From: CAVPJW01 sp963705525
GTDB taxonomy: Bacteria > Acidobacteriota > Vicinamibacteria > Vicinamibacterales > CAVPJW01
DNA length: 64,000 bases
Reading direction: 5' to 3'
Assembly (NCBI GenBank): GCA_963705525.1
Contig: CAVPJW010000004.1
Span: 558,001 to 622,000 of the forward strand
The position numbers were made by a program, and so were the translations under genes. Below, one piece after another: positions 29,422-39,114 of the stretch (its first letter is position 1; the number at the start of each line of letters is the position of its first letter). Below the pieces are notes generated by a model. The model worked only from the letters and a program-made list of their open reading frames with translations. It did not search any database and was not told the origin of the DNA.

Positions 29422-30681
29422 ATGGCAACGGTGGTCGGAGACAGGATTGATTCCAGGTTCACTGCCGGGGACGATTCGGGAGTGGCGAGGATGGCGTCAG
29501 CTTCCGACCAGACCGCGGGGCCGCTGCGGATCGGATACATCGTGCATGCCCTTAACGTGGGCGGGCTGGAACGTTGTGTCGCGCGGTTGGTGAATCAGCT
29601 GGATCGATCTCGGTTCGTCCCCGTGGTGATTTGTCTGGACAGGCGAGGCGACGCCGCGAATTGGATTGAAGCGGCGGATGCAAGAATCCTCGAGCTCAAG
29701 AAGAAACCGGGCAACGATGTCACGGCCGTCGCGAGACTGGCCGCGGTTTTTCGCGACCAACGAATTGAAATCGTTCACTCTCACAACTGGGGCACATTGG
29801 TTGAGACGGCCATCGGCCGTCGGTGGTCGCAGGTTCCGGTTCACGTGCACGCCGAGCACGGAACGGTCGCAGGAGCCACGGATCGCACTTCGTGGAAGGT
29901 TCGGCTGCGAACGCAGGCGATGCGCTGGACCTTGCGCACCGCGGATGCGGTCGTCGTCGTGTCCGAGGCTGTGCGACATCGTCTTCAAGACATGACCGGC
30001 TTTCCGCCATCGCAAGTTCGCCTGATTCCCAATGGTGTCGATCTTCCCTGGCATCGGTCGGATGCAGACGACGCCCAGCGACTGCGACGACAACTCGGCG
30101 TCAGTCCGAGCGACACTCTCGTGGGAAGCGTAGGTCGTATCGCGAGTGTCAAGGACTACGGCAGCGCCATAAGGGCCCTCTGCGAGATCGCCGCGAAGGG
30201 TCTTCCAGTGCACCTCGTGCTGGTCGGTGAAGGACCGGAGCGAGAATCGCTCACGATGATTGCGCGTTCGCTCGGGCTGGCGGATCGCGTCCACTTAGTC
30301 GGACAACAGCTGAATGTGGGCGCCTGGCTCCGCGCTATGGATGTCTATCTCAACTCGAGCCTGAGCGAAGGCATGAACCTCTCGATACTCGAAGCCATGG
30401 CGGTCGGTCTGCCCATGGTCGTCACAGATGTCGGTGAGAATGCACAGATGGTGGGCGGGAACAATCCTTGCGGACTTGTGGTGTGTTCGGCGGACTCCGG
30501 CGCGCTCGGGGCTGCCCTGCTTCAACTCATCACAAACCGCACCCTGCGAGACGGCTTCCGTGAGAATGCCGTCAGACGACATATCGATCAATACGGCGCC
30601 GAGCGGATGGTCCGACGATATGAGGATTTGTACTCGCAGCTCGCGAGAGACCGGCGGGTGCGCCGAATGGAGTCGCGGTGA
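29422..30681 (+). CDS. GT4 glycosyltransferase, TIGR03088/XrtA-associated type
   Basis: A protein of 419 residues from ATG 29422; ATG 29491 is an alternative that trims a low-complexity start. It is a GT-B fold glycosyltransferase: RIGYIVHALNVGGLERCVAR, VHSHNWGTLVETA, HVHAEHGT, RLIPNGVDL, VGSVGRIASVKDYGSAIRAL, HLVLVGEGPERESL, and the donor-binding segment SLSEGMNLSILEAMAVGLPM. It closely fits the XrtA-linked TIGR03088 type. It works on the cytoplasmic face with a nucleotide-sugar donor. Its stop overlaps the ligase start (GTGA), coupling the two. Confidence 0.9.
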   Translation: MATVVGDRIDSRFTAGDDSGVARMASASDQTAGPLRIGYIVHALNVGGLERCVARLVNQLDRSRFVPVVICLDRRGDAANWIEAADARILELKKKPGNDVTAVARLAAVFRDQRIEIVHSHNWGTLVETAIGRRWSQVPVHVHAEHGTVAGATDRTSWKVRLRTQAMRWTLRTADAVVVVSEAVRHRLQDMTGFPPSQVRLIPNGVDLPWHRSDADDAQRLRRQLGVSPSDTLVGSVGRIASVKDYGSAIRALCEIAAKGLPVHLVLVGEGPERESLTMIARSLGLADRVHLVGQQLNVGAWLRAMDVYLNSSLSEGMNLSILEAMAVGLPMVVTDVGENAQMVGGNNPCGLVVCSADSGALGAALLQLITNRTLRDGFRENAVRRHIDQYGAERMVRRYEDLYSQLARDRRVRRMESR

Positions 30682-32072
30682 GCCTGACAGCCGCTACGTG
30701 GATTCTCCTGTTCGGAACGCTGACGATCCTGTCGCTGCGCAGAGCGATATTCGGGTTCTCCCTCTACCTTTTGACATTCTTCGCATCACCTGACCTGTGG
30801 TGGTGGGGTAAGGCCACATTGGCAGGGCCCCGATGGAACCTTTACGCCGGAATCATACTGTTGAGTGCAGTGTTCCTGCAGTGCGCCCGCTCGGGGCTTG
30901 GTGATACGCGCTCACTCAAGCGCGTCGGCAAATACCTGTTAGCCATCCTGGTGAACGCGACGTTCGTCCATCTCGCGCTTGCGCCGAACATCTCCATCAG
31001 CGCCGTTCATTACTTTGCGCTGACGAAATTCGTGCTTCTGTTCTTTCTCGTGGGACTGGCTGTTCGCGACCGCGTTGATCTCAAGATCGCCTTGATGTCG
31101 ATTGTCCTCGGCGCCGGCTACATCGGCTTCGAGGCGTCTGTGAACAACCGGGGCTCGATCCACGGTTCACGAATCGAAAACATCGGTGCGCCAGGCGCCA
31201 CGGAGTCCAACCTGCTGGCGTCTCTGATGCTCACGGCGCTCCCGATTGTCGGAAGTGCCATATTCGTGGGTGAGAAGCGTACGAAGCTGGCAGCGATTCT
31301 CGTGGCACCGCTCGTGTTGAACCTGATACTACTGTGCAACAGCCGCGGTGCATTTCTCGCGACGATATTCGCCGGCTTGAGTTTTCTGGTGCTCGCAAGA
31401 GGCCGAATCCGAAAACACATCACGATTGCGTTGATACTGGGTTCGGTCGCGACGTATTTTCTCCTCGGTGATCCAGATATCCTATCGCGTTTCGCGACGA
31501 CCTTTGTGAATGCAGAGGAACGAGATCGGTCGGCTGGCAATCGCCTGATTTTCTGGTCAGCTGGCCTCAAGATGGTGCGGGATCACCCGCTTGGTGCCGG
31601 CGGTGATGCGTACAAGAGGATCTACGCAGAGCGATATCTTGCCAATGAAGGTATCCAGGAAGAAAACCGCGCGGTGCACAATGGGTTCATCAACGAAGCT
31701 GCTGAGTGGGGCATTCAAGGATTGTCACTGCGTCTCCTGTTTATCCTGAGCTCAACCATCGTCGCCTTACGGCTGATGTCCGCACGCCTTCGTGTCTCGG
31801 ACGTGTCGACGTCGTTTCTTTGCGCGGCCCTTGTTACGTCCATCACCGGTTTCCTGGCAGCATCGATGTTCATTGATAGCCTCGATAGCGAATGGGGATA
31901 CTGGATCCCGGCTCTGATGGTGGCCATAGACCGGGTTGCTCGCTCTGAGGCGCCAGAGGCCGCTGCGACGGCCGGTTCGGCTGAGCGCGACCCGTCACTC
32001 AGCAACGCGCCAAAGGGAACGCTGGCTCCGAAGATTGCTGCCAGGCTAGCGCACGGACTGCGCCGACCATGA
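30678..32072 (+). CDS. O-antigen-ligase/Wzy-like polytopic protein, exosortase-associated
   Basis: A protein of 464 residues, GTG start overlapping the previous stop. About eleven TM helices are visible (ILLFGTLTILSLRRAIFGFS, FALTKFVLLFFLVGLAV, IALILGSVATYFLLGD). A large periplasmic loop between TM helices contains the family region RLIFWSAGLKMVRDHPLGAG and AVHNGFINEAAEWGIQGL with the conserved His. The N-terminus with SPDLWWWGKA resembles the exosortase-A-linked O-glycosylation ligase group (TIGR03097). It would polymerise or transfer lipid-linked glycan on the periplasmic side. Confidence 0.88.
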   Translation: MSLTAATWILLFGTLTILSLRRAIFGFSLYLLTFFASPDLWWWGKATLAGPRWNLYAGIILLSAVFLQCARSGLGDTRSLKRVGKYLLAILVNATFVHLALAPNISISAVHYFALTKFVLLFFLVGLAVRDRVDLKIALMSIVLGAGYIGFEASVNNRGSIHGSRIENIGAPGATESNLLASLMLTALPIVGSAIFVGEKRTKLAAILVAPLVLNLILLCNSRGAFLATIFAGLSFLVLARGRIRKHITIALILGSVATYFLLGDPDILSRFATTFVNAEERDRSAGNRLIFWSAGLKMVRDHPLGAGGDAYKRIYAERYLANEGIQEENRAVHNGFINEAAEWGIQGLSLRLLFILSSTIVALRLMSARLRVSDVSTSFLCAALVTSITGFLAASMFIDSLDSEWGYWIPALMVAIDRVARSEAPEAAATAGSAERDPSLSNAPKGTLAPKIAARLAHGLRRP

Positions 32073-32223
32073 GCCAAATTCGATGATGCCTGCTTCGTTG
32101 GCAGATAGCCGTCGGCCGCACTGGCCCGCCTTTCGAAAATGAATACCGGCTTCACGAACGACCCGTCGGGGCCGATGTGGAATCGTCGACGCAGGCGATT
32201 CGAGCGACCGAATCACTGATCCG

Positions 32224-34477
32224 ATGGGCAGACTCCAGAAGCTTCGTCGCATGCCCCTGAAAGAGGCCCGGCACCGAGCCTCGGAGCAGTGGATTCGGCT
32301 AGCGGAATGGGCCGAGTATTCGGGCCTGAGCCGGGCTCGCCATAAAGACCTGGCCGGGCTGCCATCGACACTCGGCGTACGGGCGCTGGAGCTGGTGCCG
32401 GGATTTCGGCCAGCCAACATCGCAGACCTGCGGAAACGCTTCCCGAATCTTCATGAGGAAATCGCCGCTCGATCCGCTCGCCGCGCCGGGCGCCTGCTCG
32501 AAGGGAAATGGCAGCTGCTCGGACGAGAAGTCGATCTCAGCGGACGGCTCGCGTCGCATGCCGATCCAGTAACGGAACGTGTGTGGCCGAAGCATTTCTA
32601 CGCGCGCATCCAAGTGTACGACCTGCCCGATGAACTCGATGTCAAGTATGTCTGGGAACTCAACCGACACCAGTATCTAGTTGAGCTCGCGCGCAACTGG
32701 GTCTTCGCCCACGAGTCATCCGCGGCGAGCCGCGCACGGGACGTCATTCTCGATTGGATTGATCAGAACCCGTTATACGAAGGAGTCAACTGGGCGAGCG
32801 CCCTGGAGGTCGCTGTTCGAAGCACCTCCTGGTTGTGGACGCTTGCCGGGCTCGCCGATTGGCCGGAATGGTCCCTGCCAGAGCTGGAGCGAATCAGCAA
32901 CAGCCTGATCGACCATGCCGGCTATCTGCATCAGCACCTCTCTATCTATTCCAGCCCCTATAATCATCTCGTCGGCGAGGCCACGGCGCTGTACTTGCTG
33001 AGCCGACTGTTGCGCGACTATCGCGACGCGACACTCTGGGGAAAAAAGGCTCGCGCGGTGCTCGAACAGCACGGACCCACGCAGTTTCATGCTGACGGCT
33101 TCTGTGTCGAACAAGCGTCCAGTTATCATTTTTTTACGCTGGGCTTCCTCGCAATGGCGTGCCTCGCCGCGCGCGCAGGCGGCATGCCGTTCACCCAGCT
33201 CGAACGCACCGCGGCGCAGGCATTCACCGCGGGCGCCGCATTCAAACCACCCGATAACCGGTGGAGCGCCATCGGCGACCTGGATTCCGCGCGCTCAATT
33301 CCAGTAATCCCGGACGACTGGTGGGACTTTCGGTCTTTCTGTGCGCTCGGCGCGGCGATGTTCGATCTGGCCGCACTGAAATCATTGTCGACAGATGCTG
33401 GCGAAGAGGCGTATTGGCTGCTTGGCACCGAGGGCATCGACCGGTGGAACAACATCGAAGCGGCCCCAGCCAGGGCTGGGACCGTGCTTCCCTCGTCGGG
33501 CTACGCGATTGCCGGCGCGAATCAAAACGCTTCGGACTGGGTCTTGTTTGACGCGGGTCCCATCGCGGACGGTCTCCATGCCGATGCGGTTCCGTCAGTC
33601 GCGCATGGGCATCTGGATGCGCTCCAGCTCATCCTTTATCAGGCAGGCAATCCGATTCTCATCGACTCCGGTATTCCCTCCTACGCGGCCTCGCCTGAAT
33701 GGGTAGAGTATTTTCGAGGGGCTGGAGCGCACAACACAATTGAGGTGGAAGGCGTGCCGTTGGCGCGGACGGCCGGACGACTTGCCTGGTCTCATGTGAA
33801 CGGCAAGACACGGCTGGATGCCAATCTCACCGAGGAAACCTCGCTGCTGCATGGCCGGCTGGACATGCGCTCAGCGGTGATCGACCGGCACGTTCTGCGA
33901 CTGGCGGGAAGAGGGGTGTGGGTGGCCGATCACGTGCGCACGTCGCATCCGCGCGTGATTCGCTGGTTCTGGCACCTGCATCATAGGACGCATCCGGCGA
34001 CACCGCGGTTTGACGGGCACGTCCACGTCATCGCCCTGAAGAGCGGCGTTCTGGCTGTCTGGCCAGCTGTGGCTGGTTTCGAGATGAATGTGGAAGCATC
34101 CTCTTCGGACAACCCCGTGGCGTGGGTCTCTGACGCATACGGATGCCTCCAGCACGGCTACCGGGTTTGCTGCACTGTGACTCAGTCCATCGATTGCTGG
34201 CTGTTGACGTTTATTGGAAAGGCGTCGAGCTCGGCGGTGGTGGCCGCTCAGGGCGAGGTGGTCCATGGCGTGGCAGACCTAACCGAATTGCGTGAGGTCC
34301 TGCAGGAAGTTGCCGGCGCGGACCTCGTCTGGTGTATCCGTGAATCTGACGGATGGGATTCTGTACGTCGCCGGCGTCGATGCGCGTGCGACCACCCGCG
34401 ACTGGGCGCCGATTCGTGGCGTCGGCAACTGGACCGCGGTCAAGCGCCGGCTTCCTACAAGTTCAGGGGACCCATGA
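32224..34477 (+). CDS. Heparinase II/III-family protein, one frameshift near the C-terminus
   Basis: ATG 32224 opens a protein of about 750 residues. The N-terminal alpha-helical toroid of heparinase II/III proteins is seen in YVWELNRHQYLVELARNWVF, WASALEVAVRSTSWLWTLAG, HLSIYSSPYNHLVGEATALY and DGFCVEQASSYHFFTLGFL. The beta-sandwich domain follows (HADAVPSVAHGHLDALQLIL, YRGAGAHNTIEVEG-like segment, DRHVLRLAGRGVWVADHV). The open frame appears to run into the next gene, but from about 34320 it turns Arg-rich. The neighbouring frame continues protein-like (NLTDGILYVAGVDARATTRD) and stops with TGA at 34475-34477, overlapping the next ATG. One extra base near 34315-34350 explains this. Such proteins occur in exopolysaccharide loci as uronate-polymer lyases. 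No signal peptide is obvious. Confidence 0.85.
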
Positions 34478-35766
34478 GCCTCAGCGCCAGCGGACGGATG
34501 CACCCGTCAGGAACTGCCTCGACGCTCTCCCCGCGCCGAATCCTGGTGCTCAGTTCGACCTTTCCGTCGAATATCCAACCCATCCACGGAGTCTTCGTAA
34601 AGGAGCGGATTCGCAGCATTGCCTCGATGCCGGGCTACAGTTTCCTCGTCATCTCGCCGGTTCCCTACTTTCCACCCATTCCCGCTTTCAAGAAGTGGTA
34701 TCCGTACTCGCAAATACCGAGGCGGGAAGTCATCGATGGCCTGCCAGTCATTCGACCGCGATATTTTCTTCCCCCGAAAATCGGTGGATTCCTCCACGGT
34801 GACTTGATGGTCGCCAGTCTATGGCGGACCGTCGAACGGGCCTCCCGCGATTTCGCTTTTGATCTCATCGACGCCCATTTCGCGTATCCCGACGGCGTTG
34901 CCGCGGCCCAGCTGGCGCGTCGTTTCAGAAGACCCTTGGTCATCACCTGTCGAGGCGAGGACATCCTGACCCTTCCGAAGATACCGGTGGTCAGGGGCAA
35001 GATTTGCCGGGCGTTACAATCGGCGACCAAAGTCATTGCGGTAAGCGGAGAGATTGCCTGCGCCTTGAAGGATCTCGGTGTGGAGTCCCGGAAAATCGAA
35101 GTCATTCCCAACGGTGTTGACACCGAGCGCTTCCAGCCGCTCGGGAGCGAAGAAATGCGGCGCCGGTTGGGCCTGCCCTCCGACCGGCGGATCGTGCTGT
35201 CGGTAGGCTACCAGCTCGAACGCAAGGGCTTTCACATTCTCATCGACGCGGTGCCGGCCATCCGCGACAGGTTTCAGGATGTGCTCGTCGTGATCGTCGG
35301 TGGGCCAGCCAGGTGGGGCCAGGATTACTCGGCGGAGATCGAGCGGCGCGTTCAGGACCAGCGCCTTGAAGACCATGTTCGGTTGGTCGGTGCTCGCCCA
35401 CCCGAGGAATTGCCCGAATGGTACAGTGCCTCCGACCTGTTCGTGCTCTTGAGCTCACGGGAAGGTTGTCCGAACGTGCTCCTCGAGGCGCTTTCGTGTG
35501 GATTGCCGGCGGTTGCCACCGCCGTGGGCGAGATTCCGGAAATACTTCGAGACCGGCGCCTCGGCATTGTCATCCCGAAACGTTCCGCGGACGTCGCCGC
35601 GCGAAGCATCGTCGAAGCGCTGTCGACGCAGTGGAATCGTGAAGAAATCAGGAGGCTCATGGAGCCGCATTCCTGGCGACGCACTGCTACCGAGGTCGAA
35701 CGCGTCTTCGGAGATGTACTTTCCGAGCATCGAGGACCCGGCTCATCGTCGCCTGCGTCCCTGTAA
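34474..35766 (+). CDS. GT4 glycosyltransferase
   Basis: A protein of 430 residues from ATG 34474, overlapping the reconstructed heparinase stop (ATGA). It is a GT-B enzyme: RRILVLSSTFPSNIQPIHGV, FVKERIRS, FDLIDAHFAYPDGVAAAQLA, PLVITCRGEDILTLP, VIPNGVDTERFQPLG, VLSVGYQLERKGFHILIDAV, and the donor-site SSREGCPNVLLEALSCGLPA. It acts in the cytoplasm on lipid-linked intermediates of the polymer. The open frame extends far upstream into the heparinase gene, which is the effect of a frameshift there rather than a genuine fusion. Confidence 0.9.
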   Translation: MSLSASGRMHPSGTASTLSPRRILVLSSTFPSNIQPIHGVFVKERIRSIASMPGYSFLVISPVPYFPPIPAFKKWYPYSQIPRREVIDGLPVIRPRYFLPPKIGGFLHGDLMVASLWRTVERASRDFAFDLIDAHFAYPDGVAAAQLARRFRRPLVITCRGEDILTLPKIPVVRGKICRALQSATKVIAVSGEIACALKDLGVESRKIEVIPNGVDTERFQPLGSEEMRRRLGLPSDRRIVLSVGYQLERKGFHILIDAVPAIRDRFQDVLVVIVGGPARWGQDYSAEIERRVQDQRLEDHVRLVGARPPEELPEWYSASDLFVLLSSREGCPNVLLEALSCGLPAVATAVGEIPEILRDRRLGIVIPKRSADVAARSIVEALSTQWNREEIRRLMEPHSWRRTATEVERVFGDVLSEHRGPGSSSPASL

Positions 35767-35791
35767 GCGGAAACGGCGGAGGACAATTGCG

Positions 35792-37972
35792 GTGAAGCAA
35801 ATCTTCATGACCAAGAACCCGCTGACAGCGGCCACGATCACAGCCGAGGATGTCCCGACGCCCGAATGCGGCCCAGGACACGTGCTACTGCAGAATCGGT
35901 ATTCCCTTATCAGCGCCGGAACCGAGTCCGCCGCCGTGCGCCGAACGGTCAGAGACATGATCGTGAAGGGCCTGACCGCGCACGAGATTCGGTCGAGCGT
36001 AAAGGACATGCTGTTCGCCGAAGGCCTTCGCAAGACTGCCGAGCGCGTTCGGTTTGAAACGAGCAAGTGGACGCCGCTCGGGTACAGCGGCTGCGGCGTC
36101 GCCCTCGAAGTGGGCAGCCAGATCGAGGGAATCCAGATAGGCGACCTGGTGGCCTATGCGGGAGCAGGACACGCAGAATGCGTCCGCGCTGCAAAGAACC
36201 TGTGCGTCCGTGTGCCCGATGGCGTCGCGGCGCGCGAGGCGTCCTTCGTCGCGCTGGGTAGCATCGCATTACAGGCGGTCCGCAGAGCCGACGTTCAAGT
36301 CGGCGACATTTGTGCGGTGATCGGCCTGGGTCTCGTTGGACAGCTCGTCAGCCAGCTCCTGCAGACTGCGGGAGCGCGCGTATTCGGCTCGGATCCCGTG
36401 CCCGGACGGGTTGACCTCGCTCGACGTCTCGGAGCGGAGTACGTGTCACTTACCAACCCGCAGATTCCTGACGAGTTCCGCCGAGAGACCCAGGGACGTG
36501 GGGTGGATCGTGCGATCATTTGTGCGTCCGGGGGACGCGACGTGGTCGACCAGGCAGTCGCCATGCTGCGGGATCGCGGCCGCATCGTCGTTGTGGGCAT
36601 GATCGATCTGAACGTGCCGTGCGAAGAGGCTTATCGAAAAGAGCTGGATCTCGTCATCTCCAGATCCTACGGACCCGGTCGCTACGATCATGCCTACGAG
36701 GAACACGGAACGGATTACCCCATCGGCTACGTGCGATGGACCGAGCGGCGCAACATGGAGGAGTTCCTCAGGTTGGTCCAGGCCGGCAGGGTGAAGGTGG
36801 ATCCGCTCATTACCCATGATTATCCGTTGCCGGAAGCCGACCAGGCTTATGCGATGCTGGTCAACCAGCCTGCGACCAGTCTCGGCGTCGTGCTGAGGTA
36901 CGGCGAGGCGGACGTGCCGGTGACTCGCACGATGCGGCTGAAGGCCTCCCGCTCCAGCATGAGACTGTCAAGGCCAATCAATGTGGCCGTCATCGGCTGC
37001 GGCTCTTTTGCCCGTCAGTTTCACTTGCCAAACCTGCGGAACCATTCCGACCTGAACCTTCGACTGCTCGTTGCGTCGACGGGTCACAACGCCAAGGAAA
37101 TGGCCAAGCGTTACGACGCGGAGCATTGCTCGACGAGCTTCGATGAAGCGCTTTCCGATCCGGCCGTCGATGCCCTGTTCGTCCTCACGCGCGACAATCT
37201 TCACGCGGGCATGACCATCGCCGGCTTGCAGGCTGGCAAGCATGTCTTCTGCGAGAAGCCGCTGGCGACGAACGAAGAAGAGTGCAGGCTGTTCGAAGAA
37301 CGATCGTGGGCGGAGTCCCCGCTGTGCATGGTGGGTTTCAATCGGCGTTTCGCTCCTCTGGCGATTCATGCGAAGCGGCGCATCGAACGACGCCGCGGCA
37401 ACTGCATGATCACGTACCGTGTGAATGCGGGATCGCTGCCGCGTCAGAGTTGGATCTTTGATGCTGCCCACGCAAAAGGACGTATCGTCGGCGAGGTCTG
37501 CCATTTCGTGGATTTGCTCGGATGGCTGCTCGACGCCGAGCTCGTCAAGATTTTCGCTCAATCGACGACGCCGGCGGCGTCGCTCGCGTCGCTTGAGGAC
37601 GTCACCACGGTGCTGACGTTTTCGGACGGATCCACCGCGACGCTCCTGTACACGGCAAAGGGAACGGCCACATTTTCCAAGGAGCGGCTCGAGATCTACG
37701 ACGACGGCCAGGTGATCGTGCTCGACGACTATCGCACCCTCACCATACGGGGACGGAGCCGTGGGCAATTCAGCCGCTGGCGGACCGACAAGGGTCACGC
37801 GCAGGAGATCGCGCACTTTGCGCAGGCGATTCGCGGGGCGGAACCCCTTCTCGTCACCCATGAGGATGGCGTTCGCGCGACAAGAGCGTGCCTCAAGCTC
37901 TATGAAAGCGTTCAAACGGGACTCGTAATCCCGATGGACCCGCCAAGCGGGGTGGCCGCAGCGGCCCAATGA
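35792..37972 (+). CDS. Two-domain oxidoreductase: Zn-type dehydrogenase + Gfo/Idh/MocA
   Basis: A protein of 726 residues. GTG 35792 is chosen because GGAGG lies 9 nt upstream and the family starts with KQIFMTKNPLTAATITAEDV; the frame is open further upstream inside the glycosyltransferase. Residues about 1-370 are a medium-chain dehydrogenase (VLLQNRYSLISAGTESAAVR, TPLGYSGCGVALEVG, GDLVAYAGAGHAECV, CAVIGLGLVGQLVSQLLQTA). Residues from about 390 are a Gfo/Idh/MocA domain (INVAVIGCGSFARQFHLPNL, FCEKPLATNEEE, FNRRFAPLAI, GRIVGEVCHFVDLLGWL). This natural fusion is common in polysaccharide loci next to heparinase-like and glycosyltransferase genes. It is thought to oxidise or epimerise nucleotide sugars; the exact reaction is unknown. 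Confidence 0.9.
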   Translation: MKQIFMTKNPLTAATITAEDVPTPECGPGHVLLQNRYSLISAGTESAAVRRTVRDMIVKGLTAHEIRSSVKDMLFAEGLRKTAERVRFETSKWTPLGYSGCGVALEVGSQIEGIQIGDLVAYAGAGHAECVRAAKNLCVRVPDGVAAREASFVALGSIALQAVRRADVQVGDICAVIGLGLVGQLVSQLLQTAGARVFGSDPVPGRVDLARRLGAEYVSLTNPQIPDEFRRETQGRGVDRAIICASGGRDVVDQAVAMLRDRGRIVVVGMIDLNVPCEEAYRKELDLVISRSYGPGRYDHAYEEHGTDYPIGYVRWTERRNMEEFLRLVQAGRVKVDPLITHDYPLPEADQAYAMLVNQPATSLGVVLRYGEADVPVTRTMRLKASRSSMRLSRPINVAVIGCGSFARQFHLPNLRNHSDLNLRLLVASTGHNAKEMAKRYDAEHCSTSFDEALSDPAVDALFVLTRDNLHAGMTIAGLQAGKHVFCEKPLATNEEECRLFEERSWAESPLCMVGFNRRFAPLAIHAKRRIERRRGNCMITYRVNAGSLPRQSWIFDAAHAKGRIVGEVCHFVDLLGWLLDAELVKIFAQSTTPAASLASLEDVTTVLTFSDGSTATLLYTAKGTATFSKERLEIYDDGQVIVLDDYRTLTIRGRSRGQFSRWRTDKGHAQEIAHFAQAIRGAEPLLVTHEDGVRATRACLKLYESVQTGLVIPMDPPSGVAAAAQ

Positions 37973-38000
37973 CAAAAACGTTATTTCGAACGGACGTTCT

Positions 38001-38026
38001 CGAGCTCCAGCTCGACTACGTTTTTT
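38001..38026 (+). terminator. Probable terminator after the two-domain oxidoreductase gene
   Basis: CGAGC at 38001-38005 pairs with GCTCG at 38010-38014 (loop TCCA). Six T follow at 38021-38026 after a 6-nt spacer. An outer AAAAACG (from about 37975) can also pair with CGTTTTT. It lies 28 nt after the stop codon and marks the end of the long rightward operon. Confidence 0.5.
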
Positions 38027-38064
38027 CTGCGTGAGTGGCCCCCCAGATAGTATTCTGACGCAAC

Positions 38065-39051
38065 ATGGATGTACGGCATACAGACACGTCGCCGGTCTTC
38101 ATCATCGGTTACGGCAGTTCCGGGACGACGATTTTCTCGCAGCTGGTCCGCCGCTATCTCAAGATCAGTTTCGGTACCGAAAGTCAGTTCATCCATCGCT
38201 ACTTCAATCGTCTACACACCTACGGGGATCTCCGTGAGGACGGCAATCTTCGACGTCTGATCGCGGACATCGGATCTGAGCGGTGCTTCAGCCGCTGGGC
38301 CAAGTTCGGTTTCGCCGTAGACGAGAACCGGATTTTCGACAACGTGAAAGCGAGAACCTATCGGGGCGTGCTCGAGTCGTTCTTCGGTGCGCTCGCCAGC
38401 CACCAGTCAATGACCCGATGGGGAGATAAGACGCCAGAAGACGTTTATCACCTGGACGTCGTCCGGCAGCTCTTTCCGGACGCGAAGTACGTGCACCTCG
38501 TTCGTGATGGAAGAGATGTCGCACTGTCGGTATTTGGACGATACTTCGGGCCGAAGAATGCCTTCTGCGCCGCGCGCGTTTGGAAGGACGCAATTTGTCG
38601 CATTCAGCAGTTCGCGAAGACGGTGGACCGCGATCAGATTCTCGAGGTCCGATACGAAGACCTGCTAAGCGATCCGGCTACGGTGTTTGCCAGGCTCATT
38701 CAATTCCTGAAGATCGCCGATGACGATAACCGTCTCCGAACTTCGATCGAATCAACTATCAAGGGCGACTTGAAGGAATCCAATTCGTACAAGTGGAAAA
38801 CGGGATTGACGGCAAAACAGCGACAGATTTTCGAGAGGGTCGCCGGACACGAACTTCGACAATACGGCTACGAAACCGATTCACCCGCGGACGACCGCGT
38901 CACGATCATCGACAGAACGTACTGGGTGGTCGACGATCGGATCCGGCGATGGTTGATCCCGGCATACTGGCGCGACAACACCTACCGTTTCGGGCTTCGG
39001 GTCAAGGACGCGAGGATGGCGCTGCGATCCTGGTCCAGGCGTGCTCTGTAG
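38065..39051 (+). CDS. Sulfotransferase 1
   Basis: A protein of 328 residues with a PAPS-dependent sulfotransferase fold. The 5'-phosphosulfate loop is FIIGYGSSGTTIFS near the start. The 3'-phosphate region is YVHLVRDGRDVALSVFGRY, followed by VRYEDLLSDPATVFARLIQF. The intervening TRWGDKTPEDVYH is typical of prokaryotic sulfotransferases. It is cytoplasmic, with no signal peptide. The likely acceptor is a sugar of the exopolysaccharide or its lipid-linked precursor (inference from neighbours). Confidence 0.9.
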   Translation: MDVRHTDTSPVFIIGYGSSGTTIFSQLVRRYLKISFGTESQFIHRYFNRLHTYGDLREDGNLRRLIADIGSERCFSRWAKFGFAVDENRIFDNVKARTYRGVLESFFGALASHQSMTRWGDKTPEDVYHLDVVRQLFPDAKYVHLVRDGRDVALSVFGRYFGPKNAFCAARVWKDAICRIQQFAKTVDRDQILEVRYEDLLSDPATVFARLIQFLKIADDDNRLRTSIESTIKGDLKESNSYKWKTGLTAKQRQIFERVAGHELRQYGYETDSPADDRVTIIDRTYWVVDDRIRRWLIPAYWRDNTYRFGLRVKDARMALRSWSRRAL

Positions 39052-39114
39052 GCGCGCGCGATCGGTCCAGTCTCGCTCGAGTGCGCGGCGGGCCGGGATG
39101 ACACAGAGGGCAGG

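Noticed and set aside
36968..37975. Minus-strand 335-residue frame
   Set aside because: Antisense to the Gfo/Idh/MocA domain of the two-domain oxidoreductase; composition is Arg-rich shadow sequence.
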